A DNA stretch of 64,000 nt from Sphingobacterium sp. PCS056 (GTDB lineage Bacteria > Bacteroidota > Bacteroidia > Sphingobacteriales > Sphingobacteriaceae), in assembly GCF_023273895.1 (NCBI RefSeq), contig NZ_CP096883.1, positions 3,038,001 through 3,102,000 on the forward strand. Reading direction: 5' to 3'. Both the position numbers and the translations under genes were made by a program. How positions within the stretch are numbered: the first letter of the stretch is position 1; every line of letters starts with the position of its first letter. Below are positions 13,688 to 22,896 of the stretch, piece by piece. A model generated the notes under the pieces. That model saw nothing but the letters and a program-made list of their open reading frames with translations, was not told the DNA's origin and made no database searches.

Positions 13688-16117
13688 ATGGCTAAAAATT
13701 TACTCATAGTAGAGTCTCCAGCGAAAGCGAAAACAATAGAAGGGTATTTAGGGAAGGACTTTTTAGTGAAGTCTAGTTACGGACATATTCGTGATTTGGT
13801 GAAGACCGATGATGCTATTGATACAGACAAAGATTTTCAACAAAAGTATGAAGTCCCGAGTGATAAAAAGGCTGTTGTCAGTGAGTTAAAGAAATTAGCT
13901 AAAGCTGCAGAAACTGTATGGCTAGCGTCCGATGAGGACCGCGAAGGAGAGGCCATATCTTGGCATTTGTTTGAGACGTTGGGATTAAAGGATGAGAGTA
14001 CCAAGCGTATTGTATTTCATGAGATCACGAAACCTGCAATTTTAAAAGCCATTGAGAATCCACGCAAAATAGATTATAATTTAGTAAATGCACAACAAGC
14101 ACGTCGTGTATTGGATCGTTTGGTCGGATTTGAACTTTCTCCTGTATTATGGAAAAAGGTGAAACCTTCATTATCTGCAGGACGTGTTCAATCTGTCGCT
14201 GTCCGTCTGATCGTCGATCGTGAGCGTGAGGTGATCAGATTTAATGCTGAGGCATCCTTTCGTATAGTTGCTTTTTTCCATACTGGAAAAGTTAAAGATA
14301 GTTTTAAAGCAGAACTACCACATCGCTTTGCAACAGAAGCTGAAGCTAAGCAGTTTTTAGACGATTGTAAGACTGCAGAGTTTGCTGTGAAGAGTTTGGA
14401 AACAAAACCTGCGAAACGAGCTCCTGCGGCTCCATTTACGACTTCAACATTACAACAAGAGGCTAGTCGTAAGCTTGGGTTCTCTGTAGCACGCACGATG
14501 CAGGTGGCACAACGTTTATATGAGGCTGGACGTATTACCTATATGCGTACCGATTCTGTTAATTTAAGTGATACTGCAACGGAAGCTGCTGAAAAAGAAA
14601 TTCGATCTGCTTATGGTGATCGCTATCATAAGCTGAGAAAATATAAAACCAAAACTTCTGGTGCTCAAGAGGCCCACGAAGCTATTCGTCCGACTTATTT
14701 TTCTGAACATAGTATCGAAGGTGATGCTGCAGAAAAACGTTTATATGATTTGATTTGGAAACGTGCTATTGCTTCTCAAATGAGTGAAGCAGAGTTTGAA
14801 AAAACATTAGCTAAAATTTCCATATCTACGCGTAAAGAAGATTTATCGGCATCGGGTGAAGTCATGAAATTTGATGGATTCTTAAAGGTTTATTTCGAAT
14901 CTACGGATGACGATCAAGATCAAACCCATGATGAAGAAAGTGATAATTCATTATTGCCACCGTTAACGACCGGGCAAGCAGTTGTGTTGAAAAGCATGAA
15001 TGCGACAGAACGTTTCACCAGACCTCCTGCTCGTTATACGGAAGCGGCCCTAGTGAAAAAGTTAGAAGAACTTGGTATTGGTAGACCTTCTACCTATGCA
15101 CCAACTATTTCGACGATTCAAAACCGTGGATATGTGGTAAAAGAGGAAAGGGAAGGTCGTTCGCGTGATTATCGTGTATTGACTTTGGAAAATGCTGAAA
15201 TCTCTGCTGTGACTAAAACTGAAATTACGGGTGCTGAGAAAGGAAAAATGTTTCCAACAGATATCGGTATTGTGGTCAACGATTTCTTAGTTGAGCATTT
15301 TAAGGGTATTGTTGATTTTAATTTTACGGCAAAAGTAGAAAAGGAATTTGATGAGATTGCGCATGGTCTGACAGAATGGACCGATATGTTGCGCGAATTC
15401 TACGGACCTTTTCATTCGGAAGTACAGAATACGTTGGAAAATGCTGAGCGTGCGAACAATGAAAGAGAATTAGGTGTAGACCCTGTATCGGGTAAGCCTG
15501 TATCTGTGCGTATCGGTAAATTTGGTCCTTTAGTTCAGATCGGTGCACAGGATGATGAAGAGAAGCCTCGTTTTGCTTCTTTACGTAAGGGTCAAATGAT
15601 CGAAACCATTACTTTTGAGGATGCTATGGAATTGTTCAAGCTTCCTAAGAAAGTAGGTGTTTTTGAAGAAAAGGAAATGACTGTTGCTATTGGACGATTT
15701 GGTCCTTATATCCGTCACGATTCTTCTTTCTATTCTTTACCAAAAGGTATTGATCCACTTGATGTGACCGAGGAAGAGTGTATTCAGATCATTAAAGAAA
15801 AGAGACAGAAGGATATTGAAAAGATTATTCGTGTTTTTGATGAAAACCCTGAAGCTCAAATCGAACAAGGTCGTTGGGGGCCATTCGTCCGTTTTGGAAA
15901 GCAAAATTTAAAAATTCCTAAAGGAATGGAAGTGGAGCAAATTACTTATGAGGATGTATTGAAATGGGCGGAAGCTGATGCACCTAAAGGTAAAGCTAAA
16001 GTAACGGCCAAAAAAACGGCCACAGCTAAGAAAGCACCGGCTAAAAAAGCTACGACAGCAAAAAAGGCGACGACAACTAAAAAAGCAGCTACAGTTAAAG
16101 CAACTAAAGCGAAATAA
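13688..16117 (+). CDS. topA: DNA topoisomerase I
   Basis: 809 residues. The TOPRIM domain at the N-terminus has LLIVESPAKAKTIEGYLG and ASDEDREGEAISWH. The type IA active site is RITYMRTDS with catalytic Tyr285. In place of Cys4 zinc fingers it has C-terminal topo_C repeats (KFGPLVQIG, RFGPYIRH, RWGPFVRFGK). The last 35 residues are a Lys/Ala/Thr-rich tail resembling histone H1 or HU-like basic tails. It relaxes negative supercoils. The ATG sits just downstream of the promoter. Confidence 0.97.
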   Translation: MAKNLLIVESPAKAKTIEGYLGKDFLVKSSYGHIRDLVKTDDAIDTDKDFQQKYEVPSDKKAVVSELKKLAKAAETVWLASDEDREGEAISWHLFETLGLKDESTKRIVFHEITKPAILKAIENPRKIDYNLVNAQQARRVLDRLVGFELSPVLWKKVKPSLSAGRVQSVAVRLIVDREREVIRFNAEASFRIVAFFHTGKVKDSFKAELPHRFATEAEAKQFLDDCKTAEFAVKSLETKPAKRAPAAPFTTSTLQQEASRKLGFSVARTMQVAQRLYEAGRITYMRTDSVNLSDTATEAAEKEIRSAYGDRYHKLRKYKTKTSGAQEAHEAIRPTYFSEHSIEGDAAEKRLYDLIWKRAIASQMSEAEFEKTLAKISISTRKEDLSASGEVMKFDGFLKVYFESTDDDQDQTHDEESDNSLLPPLTTGQAVVLKSMNATERFTRPPARYTEAALVKKLEELGIGRPSTYAPTISTIQNRGYVVKEEREGRSRDYRVLTLENAEISAVTKTEITGAEKGKMFPTDIGIVVNDFLVEHFKGIVDFNFTAKVEKEFDEIAHGLTEWTDMLREFYGPFHSEVQNTLENAERANNERELGVDPVSGKPVSVRIGKFGPLVQIGAQDDEEKPRFASLRKGQMIETITFEDAMELFKLPKKVGVFEEKEMTVAIGRFGPYIRHDSSFYSLPKGIDPLDVTEEECIQIIKEKRQKDIEKIIRVFDENPEAQIEQGRWGPFVRFGKQNLKIPKGMEVEQITYEDVLKWAEADAPKGKAKVTAKKTATAKKAPAKKATTAKKATTTKKAATVKATKAK

Positions 16118-16122
16118 TTGAA

Positions 16123-16536
16123 ATGAAAAAGGATTTACCTGAAAACATTGTTCAAAATATCACAATTGCTGTTGTTTTGGAAAGTGAAAGTCCAGAGTTT
16201 AAGGTATGGAATGTCTATTTGATCAATGAGAAAAGTCAAGAGATTCAAAATGTCTTGGTTACTTCAAAAGGATATGGTGAGAAAGATGGTGCTCAGGTAC
16301 AAACAAGTACATTGCGTCATTTTATTGGAAATGTTGCCGCACATTCTTTTGAAAAAATCGAAGCTATTGACGAACAGGTATTTGGCTTGACAAATGAATA
16401 CTGGTTGAGTTTTTACATTGATAATATTATTTACGATAAGAAATATATCTTCTTGCCAGAGAGCATCATTGAAGGGAATTTAATACTTGTTCCTTTAGTC
16501 AACAAGCTTGGGGTAATCATAGGAGGTATGAATTAG
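16123..16536 (+). CDS. conserved hypothetical protein between topA and cmk
   Basis: 137 residues. I recognise no named domain. It starts 5 bp after topA and ends 4 bp before cmk, so it is cotranscribed with both and coding potential is strong. The protein has no signal peptide or membrane segment. It is predicted to be mostly beta-strands (alternating hydrophobic runs such as NITIAVVLE and KYIFLPESI) and is acidic. I recall similar genes in this position in related Sphingobacteria but know no function. Confidence 0.75.
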   Translation: MKKDLPENIVQNITIAVVLESESPEFKVWNVYLINEKSQEIQNVLVTSKGYGEKDGAQVQTSTLRHFIGNVAAHSFEKIEAIDEQVFGLTNEYWLSFYIDNIIYDKKYIFLPESIIEGNLILVPLVNKLGVIIGGMN

Positions 16537-16540
16537 TTTT

Positions 16541-17227
16541 ATGACAACTAGACATAACTTTATTATTGCTATTGATGGTTTCTCTTCCTGTGGGAAAAGT
16601 ACAGTAGCAAAGGCATTAGCTAAAAAATTAAAATTCGTCTTTATTGACAGCGGTGCGATGTACCGTGCTGTAACATTGTATTTCCTTAGGGAAGGGATCG
16701 ATGTAGAAGATGAAGCGGCAGTTGCTCAAGCATTAGAAAATATTCATATTGACTTTATACCTAATCTGGAAAAAACAGAGATCCACCTGAATGATGAAGA
16801 TATATCTGATGAGATCCGTCAGATGTATATTTCTGATAAGGTGAGTGAGGTGAGTACGATTAAAGCGGTACGTCAAGCCATGGTTGCACAGCAGCAGAAG
16901 TTGGGACGTAGGCGCAATATTGTGATGGATGGTCGTGATATTGGTACGACTGTATTTCCGGATGCAGATATGAAGATCTTTATGACTGCCGATCCGCAGG
17001 TTCGTGCAAACAGGCGTTATCTCGAATTGACCAGTAAAGGTGAGCACGTGACCATGGATGAGATTGTTAAAAATCTGGCACATCGTGATCATATCGACAG
17101 CACGCGAGAAGAGAGCCCACTACGAAAAGCTGATGATGCCATCATACTGGATAATTCATATATGACTCAAGAGGATCAGCTGACATTTGTCATTGAAGAA
17201 TATACAAAAAGAAAAGCTTCCAAATAG
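16541..17227 (+). CDS. cmk: (d)CMP kinase
   Basis: 228 residues. The P-loop is GFSSCGKSTVAKALA, followed by DSGAMYRAVTLYFL, MDGRDIGTTVFPDAD and a LID region with ARG-type residues (ANRRYLELTSKG), all diagnostic of bacterial cytidylate kinase. It phosphorylates CMP and dCMP for nucleotide supply. It is the last gene of the topA operon, and its stop codon lies inside the terminator hairpin. Confidence 0.96.
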   Translation: MTTRHNFIIAIDGFSSCGKSTVAKALAKKLKFVFIDSGAMYRAVTLYFLREGIDVEDEAAVAQALENIHIDFIPNLEKTEIHLNDEDISDEIRQMYISDKVSEVSTIKAVRQAMVAQQQKLGRRRNIVMDGRDIGTTVFPDADMKIFMTADPQVRANRRYLELTSKGEHVTMDEIVKNLAHRDHIDSTREESPLRKADDAIILDNSYMTQEDQLTFVIEEYTKRKASK

Positions 17228-17245
17228 GAAGCTTTTCTTGTATTA
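17211..17245 (+). terminator. terminator overlapping the cmk stop codon
   Basis: Perfect 11-bp stem GAAAAGCTTCC / GGAAGCTTTTC around AAATA. The TAG stop (17225-17227) is in the loop and stem, and TTGTATTATTT follows. Confidence 0.8.
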
Positions 17246-17259
17246 TTTAATAGTAAATC

Positions 17260-17553
17260 TTATTTAATACTATTGATTTGCTGTTGTTCTTTTAGTTTGG
17301 CAACATTGTTCTTCTCACCGTACTCATCTGTTTTTTCTTGGAAAGAGTCCAATAGTTGACGAATTGCATCTGAATTGTCTGCAGTACGTTGAAAAATATC
17401 CGGTAGAATTTTTTCTAGATTTTGGTCTCCAAGTTCGATATTATCCACCTCAATTTTTCCAATTTTTTCTAATACGGCTTGCTGACTTTTTCTTACATCT
17501 TCTAACTCTCTGGAAATTTTTTCCATCAATTCAAATTTCTTCAATTTATCCAT
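17260..17553 (-). CDS. small coiled-coil hypothetical protein
   Basis: 97 residues, highly charged. Heptad-like hydrophobic spacing runs from about residue 5 to 35 (FELMEKISRELEDV) and 60 to 90, so an alpha-helical coiled coil is likely. There is no signal peptide and no known domain. Its 3' end lies 32 bp from the cmk stop, in convergent orientation, and it is followed upstream by about 270 bp of non-coding DNA. I cannot assign a function. Confidence 0.6.
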   Translation of the reverse strand: MDKLKKFELMEKISRELEDVRKSQQAVLEKIGKIEVDNIELGDQNLEKILPDIFQRTADNSDAIRQLLDSFQEKTDEYGEKNNVAKLKEQQQINSIK

Positions 17554-17750
17554 ATTATATCTATTTAGTGATCAATTACTATAATAACGTTTGAAGTGGA
17601 TAAAATGTTTGGTATGAAATAAATAAAAGCGATTGAGTCGTAGCCTGTATGTTGACACTACAGCATATTTTATCGGCTATGCAGATGGGTAATAGCATCA
17701 AATAAGAAATGGAAAAGCGGGTAATGGCTGGAAGGGTAGGAGTCTTTTAT

Positions 17751-17794
17751 AAGGGAAAGGGCTATCACACAGATGTATGATAGCCCTTTCCCTT
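17751..17794 (-). terminator. strong hairpin terminator downstream of the aminotransferase gene
   Basis: Perfect 17-bp stem: 17751-17767 (AAGGGAAAGGGCTATCA) and 17778-17794, with a 10-nt loop. It lies 32 bp beyond the stop of the minus-strand gene. The trailing T-run is modest on both strands, so it may work in both directions. Confidence 0.7.
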
Positions 17795-17825
17795 ATTTTG
17801 GATCAACAGGCAGTACCTTTTGGAA

Positions 17826-19025
17826 TTATACTGTACGCCCTGGGTATGCTTCTAATCCTTTTTCTAAACAAATCAATGCTTTTTTCAGGTCGTGTTGATT
17901 GAGTACGTAAGCTAATCGCACTTCATTGTTTCCTGCTCCCGGAGTACTGTAAAATCCGGTTGCCGGAGCCATCATCACGGTTTCATTTTCGTAAGCAAAT
18001 TCTTCTAACATCCACTGACAAAATTTATCTGCGTTGTCAATAGGTAATTTTGCTACGACATAAAAAGCACCACCTGGATTTGGCGAAAATGCACCTTGAA
18101 TTTTATTTAAACCAGCGACCAAGGTGTCGCGACGGGCTGTATATTCTGTTGAAACGGCATCAAAATAACTAGCTGGTGTATCTATCGCCGCCTCAGCAGC
18201 GATCTGACCTTCCAAAGAAGGGCTAAGGCGTGCTTGAGCAAATTTGAGTGCTACTTGGTATAGTTCTTTGTTTTTTGTAATTAGACAGCCTATTCTAGCT
18301 CCACAAGCCGAATAGCGTTTTGATACAGTATCCAATACAACCACGTGCTGTTCTAATCCCTCCATATGCATGGGCGAAATAAATTCGCGACCATCATAGC
18401 AGAATTCACGGTATGCTTCGTCAGAAAATAAGTATAAATCGTATTTTAAGCAAAGTTCGCGTAACGCTTCGAGTTCTTCTCTCGAATATAGATAACCTGT
18501 AGGATTATTGGGATTGCAGATTGCAATAGCTTTTGTTTTATCCGTGATCACTTTTTCAAATTCGGCGATCGATGGTAAAGCAAAACCACTGTCGATATAG
18601 GACATAATCGGTTTAACTACGATATCTGCTGAACATGCAAAACCATTGTAATTAGCATAGAAAGGCTCTGGAATAATTACTTCTTCACCAGGGTTTAAAC
18701 ACGCTTGCATAGCGATCATAATCGCTTCAGAACCACCATTTGTTACTAAGATATCAGTAGGTTCGATATGATAGTTCAAATTATTGTAGTATGTCGTGAG
18801 TTTATTGCGGTATGATGCTGTTCCCTCAGATGCTGTATATGCCCAAACTTTGAAGTCAATGTTTTTTAACGCATTAAGCATGACCTCGGGTGTTTCGATG
18901 TCCGGCTGTCCGATGTTTAAATGATAGATTTTTTTTCCTTCTTTCTTTGCTTGATCAGCAAAAGGCGTCAGTTTTCTAATTGGAGAAGCGGGCATATTAT
19001 ACCCTTTTGTTGATATTGATGGCAT
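17826..19025 (-). CDS. pyridoxal-phosphate-dependent aminotransferase, class I/II (aspartate aminotransferase-like)
   Basis: 399 residues, the family length. Motifs: LNIGQPDIETP near the N-terminus, VTNGGSEAI, CNPNNPTGYLYS (cofactor-phosphate and substrate region), FSDEAYREF and the Schiff-base lysine in TVSKRYSACGARIG. The conserved Arg near the C-terminus is in NEVRLAYVL. It transfers amino groups between an amino acid and a 2-oxo acid in the cytosol. The sequence type resembles aspartate/aromatic aminotransferases, but substrate choice cannot be read from motifs. A minus-strand TAAATTTG box at 19055-19048 could be its -7 element. Confidence 0.9.
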   Translation of the reverse strand: MPSISTKGYNMPASPIRKLTPFADQAKKEGKKIYHLNIGQPDIETPEVMLNALKNIDFKVWAYTASEGTASYRNKLTTYYNNLNYHIEPTDILVTNGGSEAIMIAMQACLNPGEEVIIPEPFYANYNGFACSADIVVKPIMSYIDSGFALPSIAEFEKVITDKTKAIAICNPNNPTGYLYSREELEALRELCLKYDLYLFSDEAYREFCYDGREFISPMHMEGLEQHVVVLDTVSKRYSACGARIGCLITKNKELYQVALKFAQARLSPSLEGQIAAEAAIDTPASYFDAVSTEYTARRDTLVAGLNKIQGAFSPNPGGAFYVVAKLPIDNADKFCQWMLEEFAYENETVMMAPATGFYSTPGAGNNEVRLAYVLNQHDLKKALICLEKGLEAYPGRTV

Positions 19026-19071
19026 TATTTTATATAAATTAGCAATACAAATTTAAGGAATAAAAACTAAA

Positions 19072-19099
19072 AAAAGCCACTTTAGTTGAAGTGGCTTTT
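19072..19099 (-). terminator. terminator between the DUF1573 gene and the aminotransferase gene
   Basis: 11-bp perfect stem AAAAGCCACTT / AAGTGGCTTTT with a 6-nt loop. On the minus strand it ends in a T-run (TTTTTAG). It lies 26 bp after the DUF1573 stop. Confidence 0.75.
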
Positions 19100-19124
19100 G
19101 ATGATCATGATATCTGTAAAGTAA

Positions 19125-19499
19125 TTACTCTACAATTCCTTTAATGTACAATGTTTTTACAGGTGTTTTCGTATTTGATGTTACCGTAAAGCTTTTTGTA
19201 AATGGAGCTTTTGATGCAGCATTGAACGTTACTTTAATGGTTCCTGTATCTCCTGGTTTGATGGGAGTCTTTGTGAACTCGGCCACTGAACAACCGCATG
19301 ATGGTTTAACATCACTTATAATGATAGGCTCACTTCCAACATTTGAAAATTTGAAACTGTATGAAACTGGAGTTCCTTGTGCAATCTTTCCAAAATCATG
19401 CGTTTCCTTTTCAAATTTAAATTCGCTTTGACTCGCTTGCATTGCAGTAAATCCTACAAATGCGATAATAACAGTTAATACGGCTAAAAACTTTTTCAT
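19125..19499 (-). CDS. DUF1573 domain exported protein
   Basis: 124 residues with a Sec signal (MKKFLAVLTVIIAFVGFTAM, about 22 residues). A single Ig-like DUF1573 domain follows: HDFGKIAQGTPVSYSFKF, then VKPSCGCSVAEF, and a C-terminal strand pattern. The SCGCS motif is the family signature. Members are common in Bacteroidota and probably bind other periplasmic or surface components, but no activity is established. It is a single gene with its own terminator. Confidence 0.9.
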   Translation of the reverse strand: MKKFLAVLTVIIAFVGFTAMQASQSEFKFEKETHDFGKIAQGTPVSYSFKFSNVGSEPIIISDVKPSCGCSVAEFTKTPIKPGDTGTIKVTFNAASKAPFTKSFTVTSNTKTPVKTLYIKGIVE

Positions 19500-19626
19500 A
19501 TCTTCTTCTTCTTTATTTGTTTACTATGCTATTTGATATAGTCAAACAACGTACCAAAATAGCTATTTAGACTTTGATTTAGTGGGTAAAAGGAGCTAAT
19601 AACAATAATATTACATTCACCTCAGA

Positions 19627-20592
19627 CTAGATGATTCCTTCTTTTAACAAATCCTGAATATGAATAATGCCATCATATTTTCCATCGTTTAAAACAATCA
19701 ATTGCGAAATATTATTTTGGCGCATCATATGCAATGCATTTACTGCAAGTTCAGATTTGTCAATTGTTTTGGGGTTTGCACCCATGATGTCGGCGGCAGT
19801 AAGCCCAGATAAATCTTGATGATTTTCGAGCATCCGTCTTATATCACCATCGGTAATTACGCCAATAATCTGATCTTGGTCCAATACAGCAACGGCACCT
19901 AATCTATGTTGGGTAATGGTGAGTATAATTTCCCTGATCCTTGCATGACTTTGAATTTTTGGTTTTTCATTTTGATCTGAAAGATCCGCAACCTTGAGGT
20001 ATAGTTTTTTGCCGAGTGCTCCTCCTGGATGGTACTTCGCAAAGTCTTGATCTGAAAAATCACGGCACTCCTGTAAGCATACGGCCAAGGCATCGCCCAT
20101 CGCCAATTGCGCTGTTGTACTGGAAGTGGGAGCGAGGTTATTTGGACAGGCTTCTTTGTCAACAGTTGTGTCCAATACATAATCTGCCTGTTCTGCCAAA
20201 TAAGAGTTAATATTACCAACAAGGGCTACCAAAGTATTGCCTGTTTGTTTTAAGAAAGGTACCAATACTTTGATTTCGGGAGTGGTCCCACTTTTTGAAA
20301 TAGCAATGATTAAATCTTGCTGTTGAATGATCCCTAAATCTCCGTGAATGGCGTCAGCGGCATGCATAAAAATGGATGGTGTTCCAGTAGAATTCATTGT
20401 TGCAACAATTTTTTGAGCAATTATTGCACTCTTTCCTATGCCGGTAACAATGACACGTCCCTGTAAGTTTACAATTTGTTTCACCACGTTAACAAAGTCG
20501 TCGTCAATCCGTTGTGACAAATCAGCTACCGCTTTAGCCTCTTCTTGTATCGCTTGTATAGCTATATTTTTTATATCGATGTTGCTTTTCAC
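19627..20592 (-). CDS. kdsD: D-arabinose 5-phosphate isomerase (KpsF/GutQ family)
   Basis: 321 residues. The N-terminal SIS domain (about 30-180) contains VIVTGIGKSAIIAQKIVATM, MHAADAIHGDLG and ISKSGTTPE. Two CBS domains follow (about 205-321). It converts ribulose-5-phosphate to arabinose-5-phosphate, the first step of Kdo synthesis for lipopolysaccharide. It lies divergent from recQ, with kdsA just beyond, so the Kdo genes are clustered. A CAAAAATA at 20629-20636 (TATTTTTG on the minus strand) is a candidate -7 box. Confidence 0.94.
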   Translation of the reverse strand: MKSNIDIKNIAIQAIQEEAKAVADLSQRIDDDFVNVVKQIVNLQGRVIVTGIGKSAIIAQKIVATMNSTGTPSIFMHAADAIHGDLGIIQQQDLIIAISKSGTTPEIKVLVPFLKQTGNTLVALVGNINSYLAEQADYVLDTTVDKEACPNNLAPTSSTTAQLAMGDALAVCLQECRDFSDQDFAKYHPGGALGKKLYLKVADLSDQNEKPKIQSHARIREIILTITQHRLGAVAVLDQDQIIGVITDGDIRRMLENHQDLSGLTAADIMGANPKTIDKSELAVNALHMMRQNNISQLIVLNDGKYDGIIHIQDLLKEGII

Positions 20593-20672
20593 AAATAAAA
20601 TATCTACTTTTATATTAAAGATTGACTACAAAAATACGTTATTTTACAGATTTTTTGGTCATTTATCTATCT

Positions 20673-20680
20673 TATTTTTG
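20673..20680 (+). promoter_or_regulatory. candidate recQ promoter, -7 box
   Basis: TATTTTTG matches the consensus. The nearest TTTG (20654-20657) is 15 bp upstream, shorter than usual. Transcription would begin only a few nt before the ATG at 20692. Confidence 0.4.
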
Positions 20681-20691
20681 CCCGAGGCTCG

Positions 20692-22881
20692 ATGGAAATA
20701 GAAAAATCACTTTTCGACAATTTACAAGATTTTTTTGGTTTTGATACTTTTAAAGGAGATCAAGAAGCAATCATAACAAATGTGCTACAGAGAAAGGACA
20801 CATTTGTCATTATGCCTACTGGGGGTGGTAAATCCATCTGTTACCAGCTGCCGGCATTGATGAGTGAGGGGACAGCAATTGTCATTTCACCTTTAATTGC
20901 CTTGATGAAAAACCAAGTTGATCAACTTCGCGCGTTTGGCGGAGAGGATAGTATTGCTCACTTTTTAAATTCTTCATTGAATAAAGGTGATATTATGCGC
21001 GTTAAACAGGATGTTACGGCAGGGAAAACCAAACTACTTTATGTTGCACCGGAATCGCTTTCCAAATTGGAAAATGTCGAATTTCTAAAGCAGATAACGG
21101 TTTCTTTTGTGGCTGTTGATGAGGCGCATTGTATCTCTGAATGGGGACATGATTTCCGCCCTGAATATCGTAAGATTCGTCAAGTGATCAATGGTATCGG
21201 TGAAAATATACCCATCATTGCGTTGACAGCTACTGCTACTCCAAAGGTGCAGTCGGATATTCGTAAGAATCTTCAAATGAATGATGCTATGCTCTTTAAA
21301 TCTTCTTTTAATAGGGGCAATTTATTTTATGAGGTAAGACCTAAGAAGGATGTCGTTAAAGAAATCGTACGTTTTATTAAAGGTCAATCTGGAAAGACGG
21401 GTATTATTTATTGCTTAAGCCGTAAAAAGGTTGAGGAAATTAGTGAGGTCTTAAATATCAATGGAATCAAGGCGCTTCCTTATCATGCTGGTCTGGATGC
21501 TAAAACGCGTGCTGATACACAGGATAAATTTTTAATGGAGGATGTGGAGGTTATCGTAGCAACGATAGCTTTTGGTATGGGAATCGACAAACCCGATGTA
21601 CGCTTTGTCATCCACCATGATATTCCAAAATCAATGGAAGGTTACTATCAGGAAACAGGTCGTGCTGGTCGTGATGGTGGAGAGGGGCTATGTTTGGCTT
21701 TTTACTCGGAGAAGGACGTTGAGAAATTAACGAAATTTATGAAGGATAAGCCTGTTGCTGAAAGGGAAATCGGTACCCAGATTCTCAAAGAGGTCATTGA
21801 TTATTCTGAATCTGCAGTTTGTAGACGTAAACAAATATTACATTATTTTGGTGAGAATTTTGATGAAACGGGTTGTAGTAACATGTGTGATAACTGCCGT
21901 TCTCAAAAGACTTATTTTGAAGCTGAAGCCTCTTTATTAGAAGTGCTTTCTTTCATTAAAGAACAGGGGGAGAATTTTGATGATCTGCATGTGATCAATG
22001 TGATGATCGGTCAAAATAATCAACCTGTGTCTGCTTATAAACATGATGAGCATCCGCTGTTTGGAAAAGGTAAAGATAAAGGTATTGTGTACTGGGAGTC
22101 TTTGGTTAGGCAAGCTGTTCTGAATAACTTCTTGGCAAAGGATATTGATCATTATGGTTTATTAAAAATGACCGATATCGGACGTCATTATTTAGAAAAT
22201 CCATATGCATTAAAATTTGTCATGAATCGTCCTTTGGATTTTTCTGGAGATTCGTCCTCTGACGATGCTGGACATGCTACAGGAGCTTTAGACACCGAGT
22301 TATTGAAGATGTTAAAAGATCTCCGTAAAAAGATTGCTAAATCAAAATCGTTACCACCATTTGTTATTTTTCAAGATCCATCATTAGATGAAATGTGTAC
22401 GCATTATCCTGTTTCATTGGATGAATTAAAACAGATACAGGGTGTGGGCAATGGTAAAGCGGTTAAGTTTGGAGCACAGTTTGTTGAGTTGATCAAAAAC
22501 TATGTGGAAGAAAATGACATCGATCGTCCTGTTGATTTAGTGATCAAGGGTACGGCCAATAAGTCTGCATTAAAGGTTGCCATTATACAGAATATCGATC
22601 GTAAGATTGGTCTTGATGATATTGCTGCTGCAAAAGGAATCAGTTATGAAGATTTGTTGAAAGAAGTGGAGACGATCGTCAATGCTGGCACAAAACTGAA
22701 TATTGGATATTTCGTTGATGAAATGATCGATCAAGATCGCCAAGATGAGGTTTACGATTACTTTAAGCAGGCTGATTCGGATTCTATTGATCAAGCTTTG
22801 CGAGATTTAGGTGGAGATGACTATTCTTTTGAAGATATTCAATTGATGCGAATTAAATTTATGTCTGAATTAGGAAATTAG
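20692..22881 (+). CDS. recQ: ATP-dependent DNA helicase RecQ
   Basis: 729 residues. The helicase core has Walker A MPTGGGKSICYQLP (about residue 41) and VDEAHCISEWGHDFRPEY, followed by QETGRAGRDG motif VI. The zinc-binding segment has Cys residues in CRRKQILHYFG and CSNMCDNC. An RQC winged helix and an HRDC domain (about 535-615) follow, and then a C-terminal extension of about 100 residues. It unwinds recombination intermediates in the RecF pathway. It is followed 15 bp later by kdsA. Confidence 0.96.
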   Translation: MEIEKSLFDNLQDFFGFDTFKGDQEAIITNVLQRKDTFVIMPTGGGKSICYQLPALMSEGTAIVISPLIALMKNQVDQLRAFGGEDSIAHFLNSSLNKGDIMRVKQDVTAGKTKLLYVAPESLSKLENVEFLKQITVSFVAVDEAHCISEWGHDFRPEYRKIRQVINGIGENIPIIALTATATPKVQSDIRKNLQMNDAMLFKSSFNRGNLFYEVRPKKDVVKEIVRFIKGQSGKTGIIYCLSRKKVEEISEVLNINGIKALPYHAGLDAKTRADTQDKFLMEDVEVIVATIAFGMGIDKPDVRFVIHHDIPKSMEGYYQETGRAGRDGGEGLCLAFYSEKDVEKLTKFMKDKPVAEREIGTQILKEVIDYSESAVCRRKQILHYFGENFDETGCSNMCDNCRSQKTYFEAEASLLEVLSFIKEQGENFDDLHVINVMIGQNNQPVSAYKHDEHPLFGKGKDKGIVYWESLVRQAVLNNFLAKDIDHYGLLKMTDIGRHYLENPYALKFVMNRPLDFSGDSSSDDAGHATGALDTELLKMLKDLRKKIAKSKSLPPFVIFQDPSLDEMCTHYPVSLDELKQIQGVGNGKAVKFGAQFVELIKNYVEENDIDRPVDLVIKGTANKSALKVAIIQNIDRKIGLDDIAAAKGISYEDLLKEVETIVNAGTKLNIGYFVDEMIDQDRQDEVYDYFKQADSDSIDQALRDLGGDDYSFEDIQLMRIKFMSELGN

Positions 22882-22896
22882 AAACGCATATATTAA

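Noticed and set aside
14188..14496. Large antisense frames inside topA, betT, glpK, acnB and other genes
   Set aside because: They are opposite well-supported genes and show no motifs; they are shadow frames caused by codon bias.
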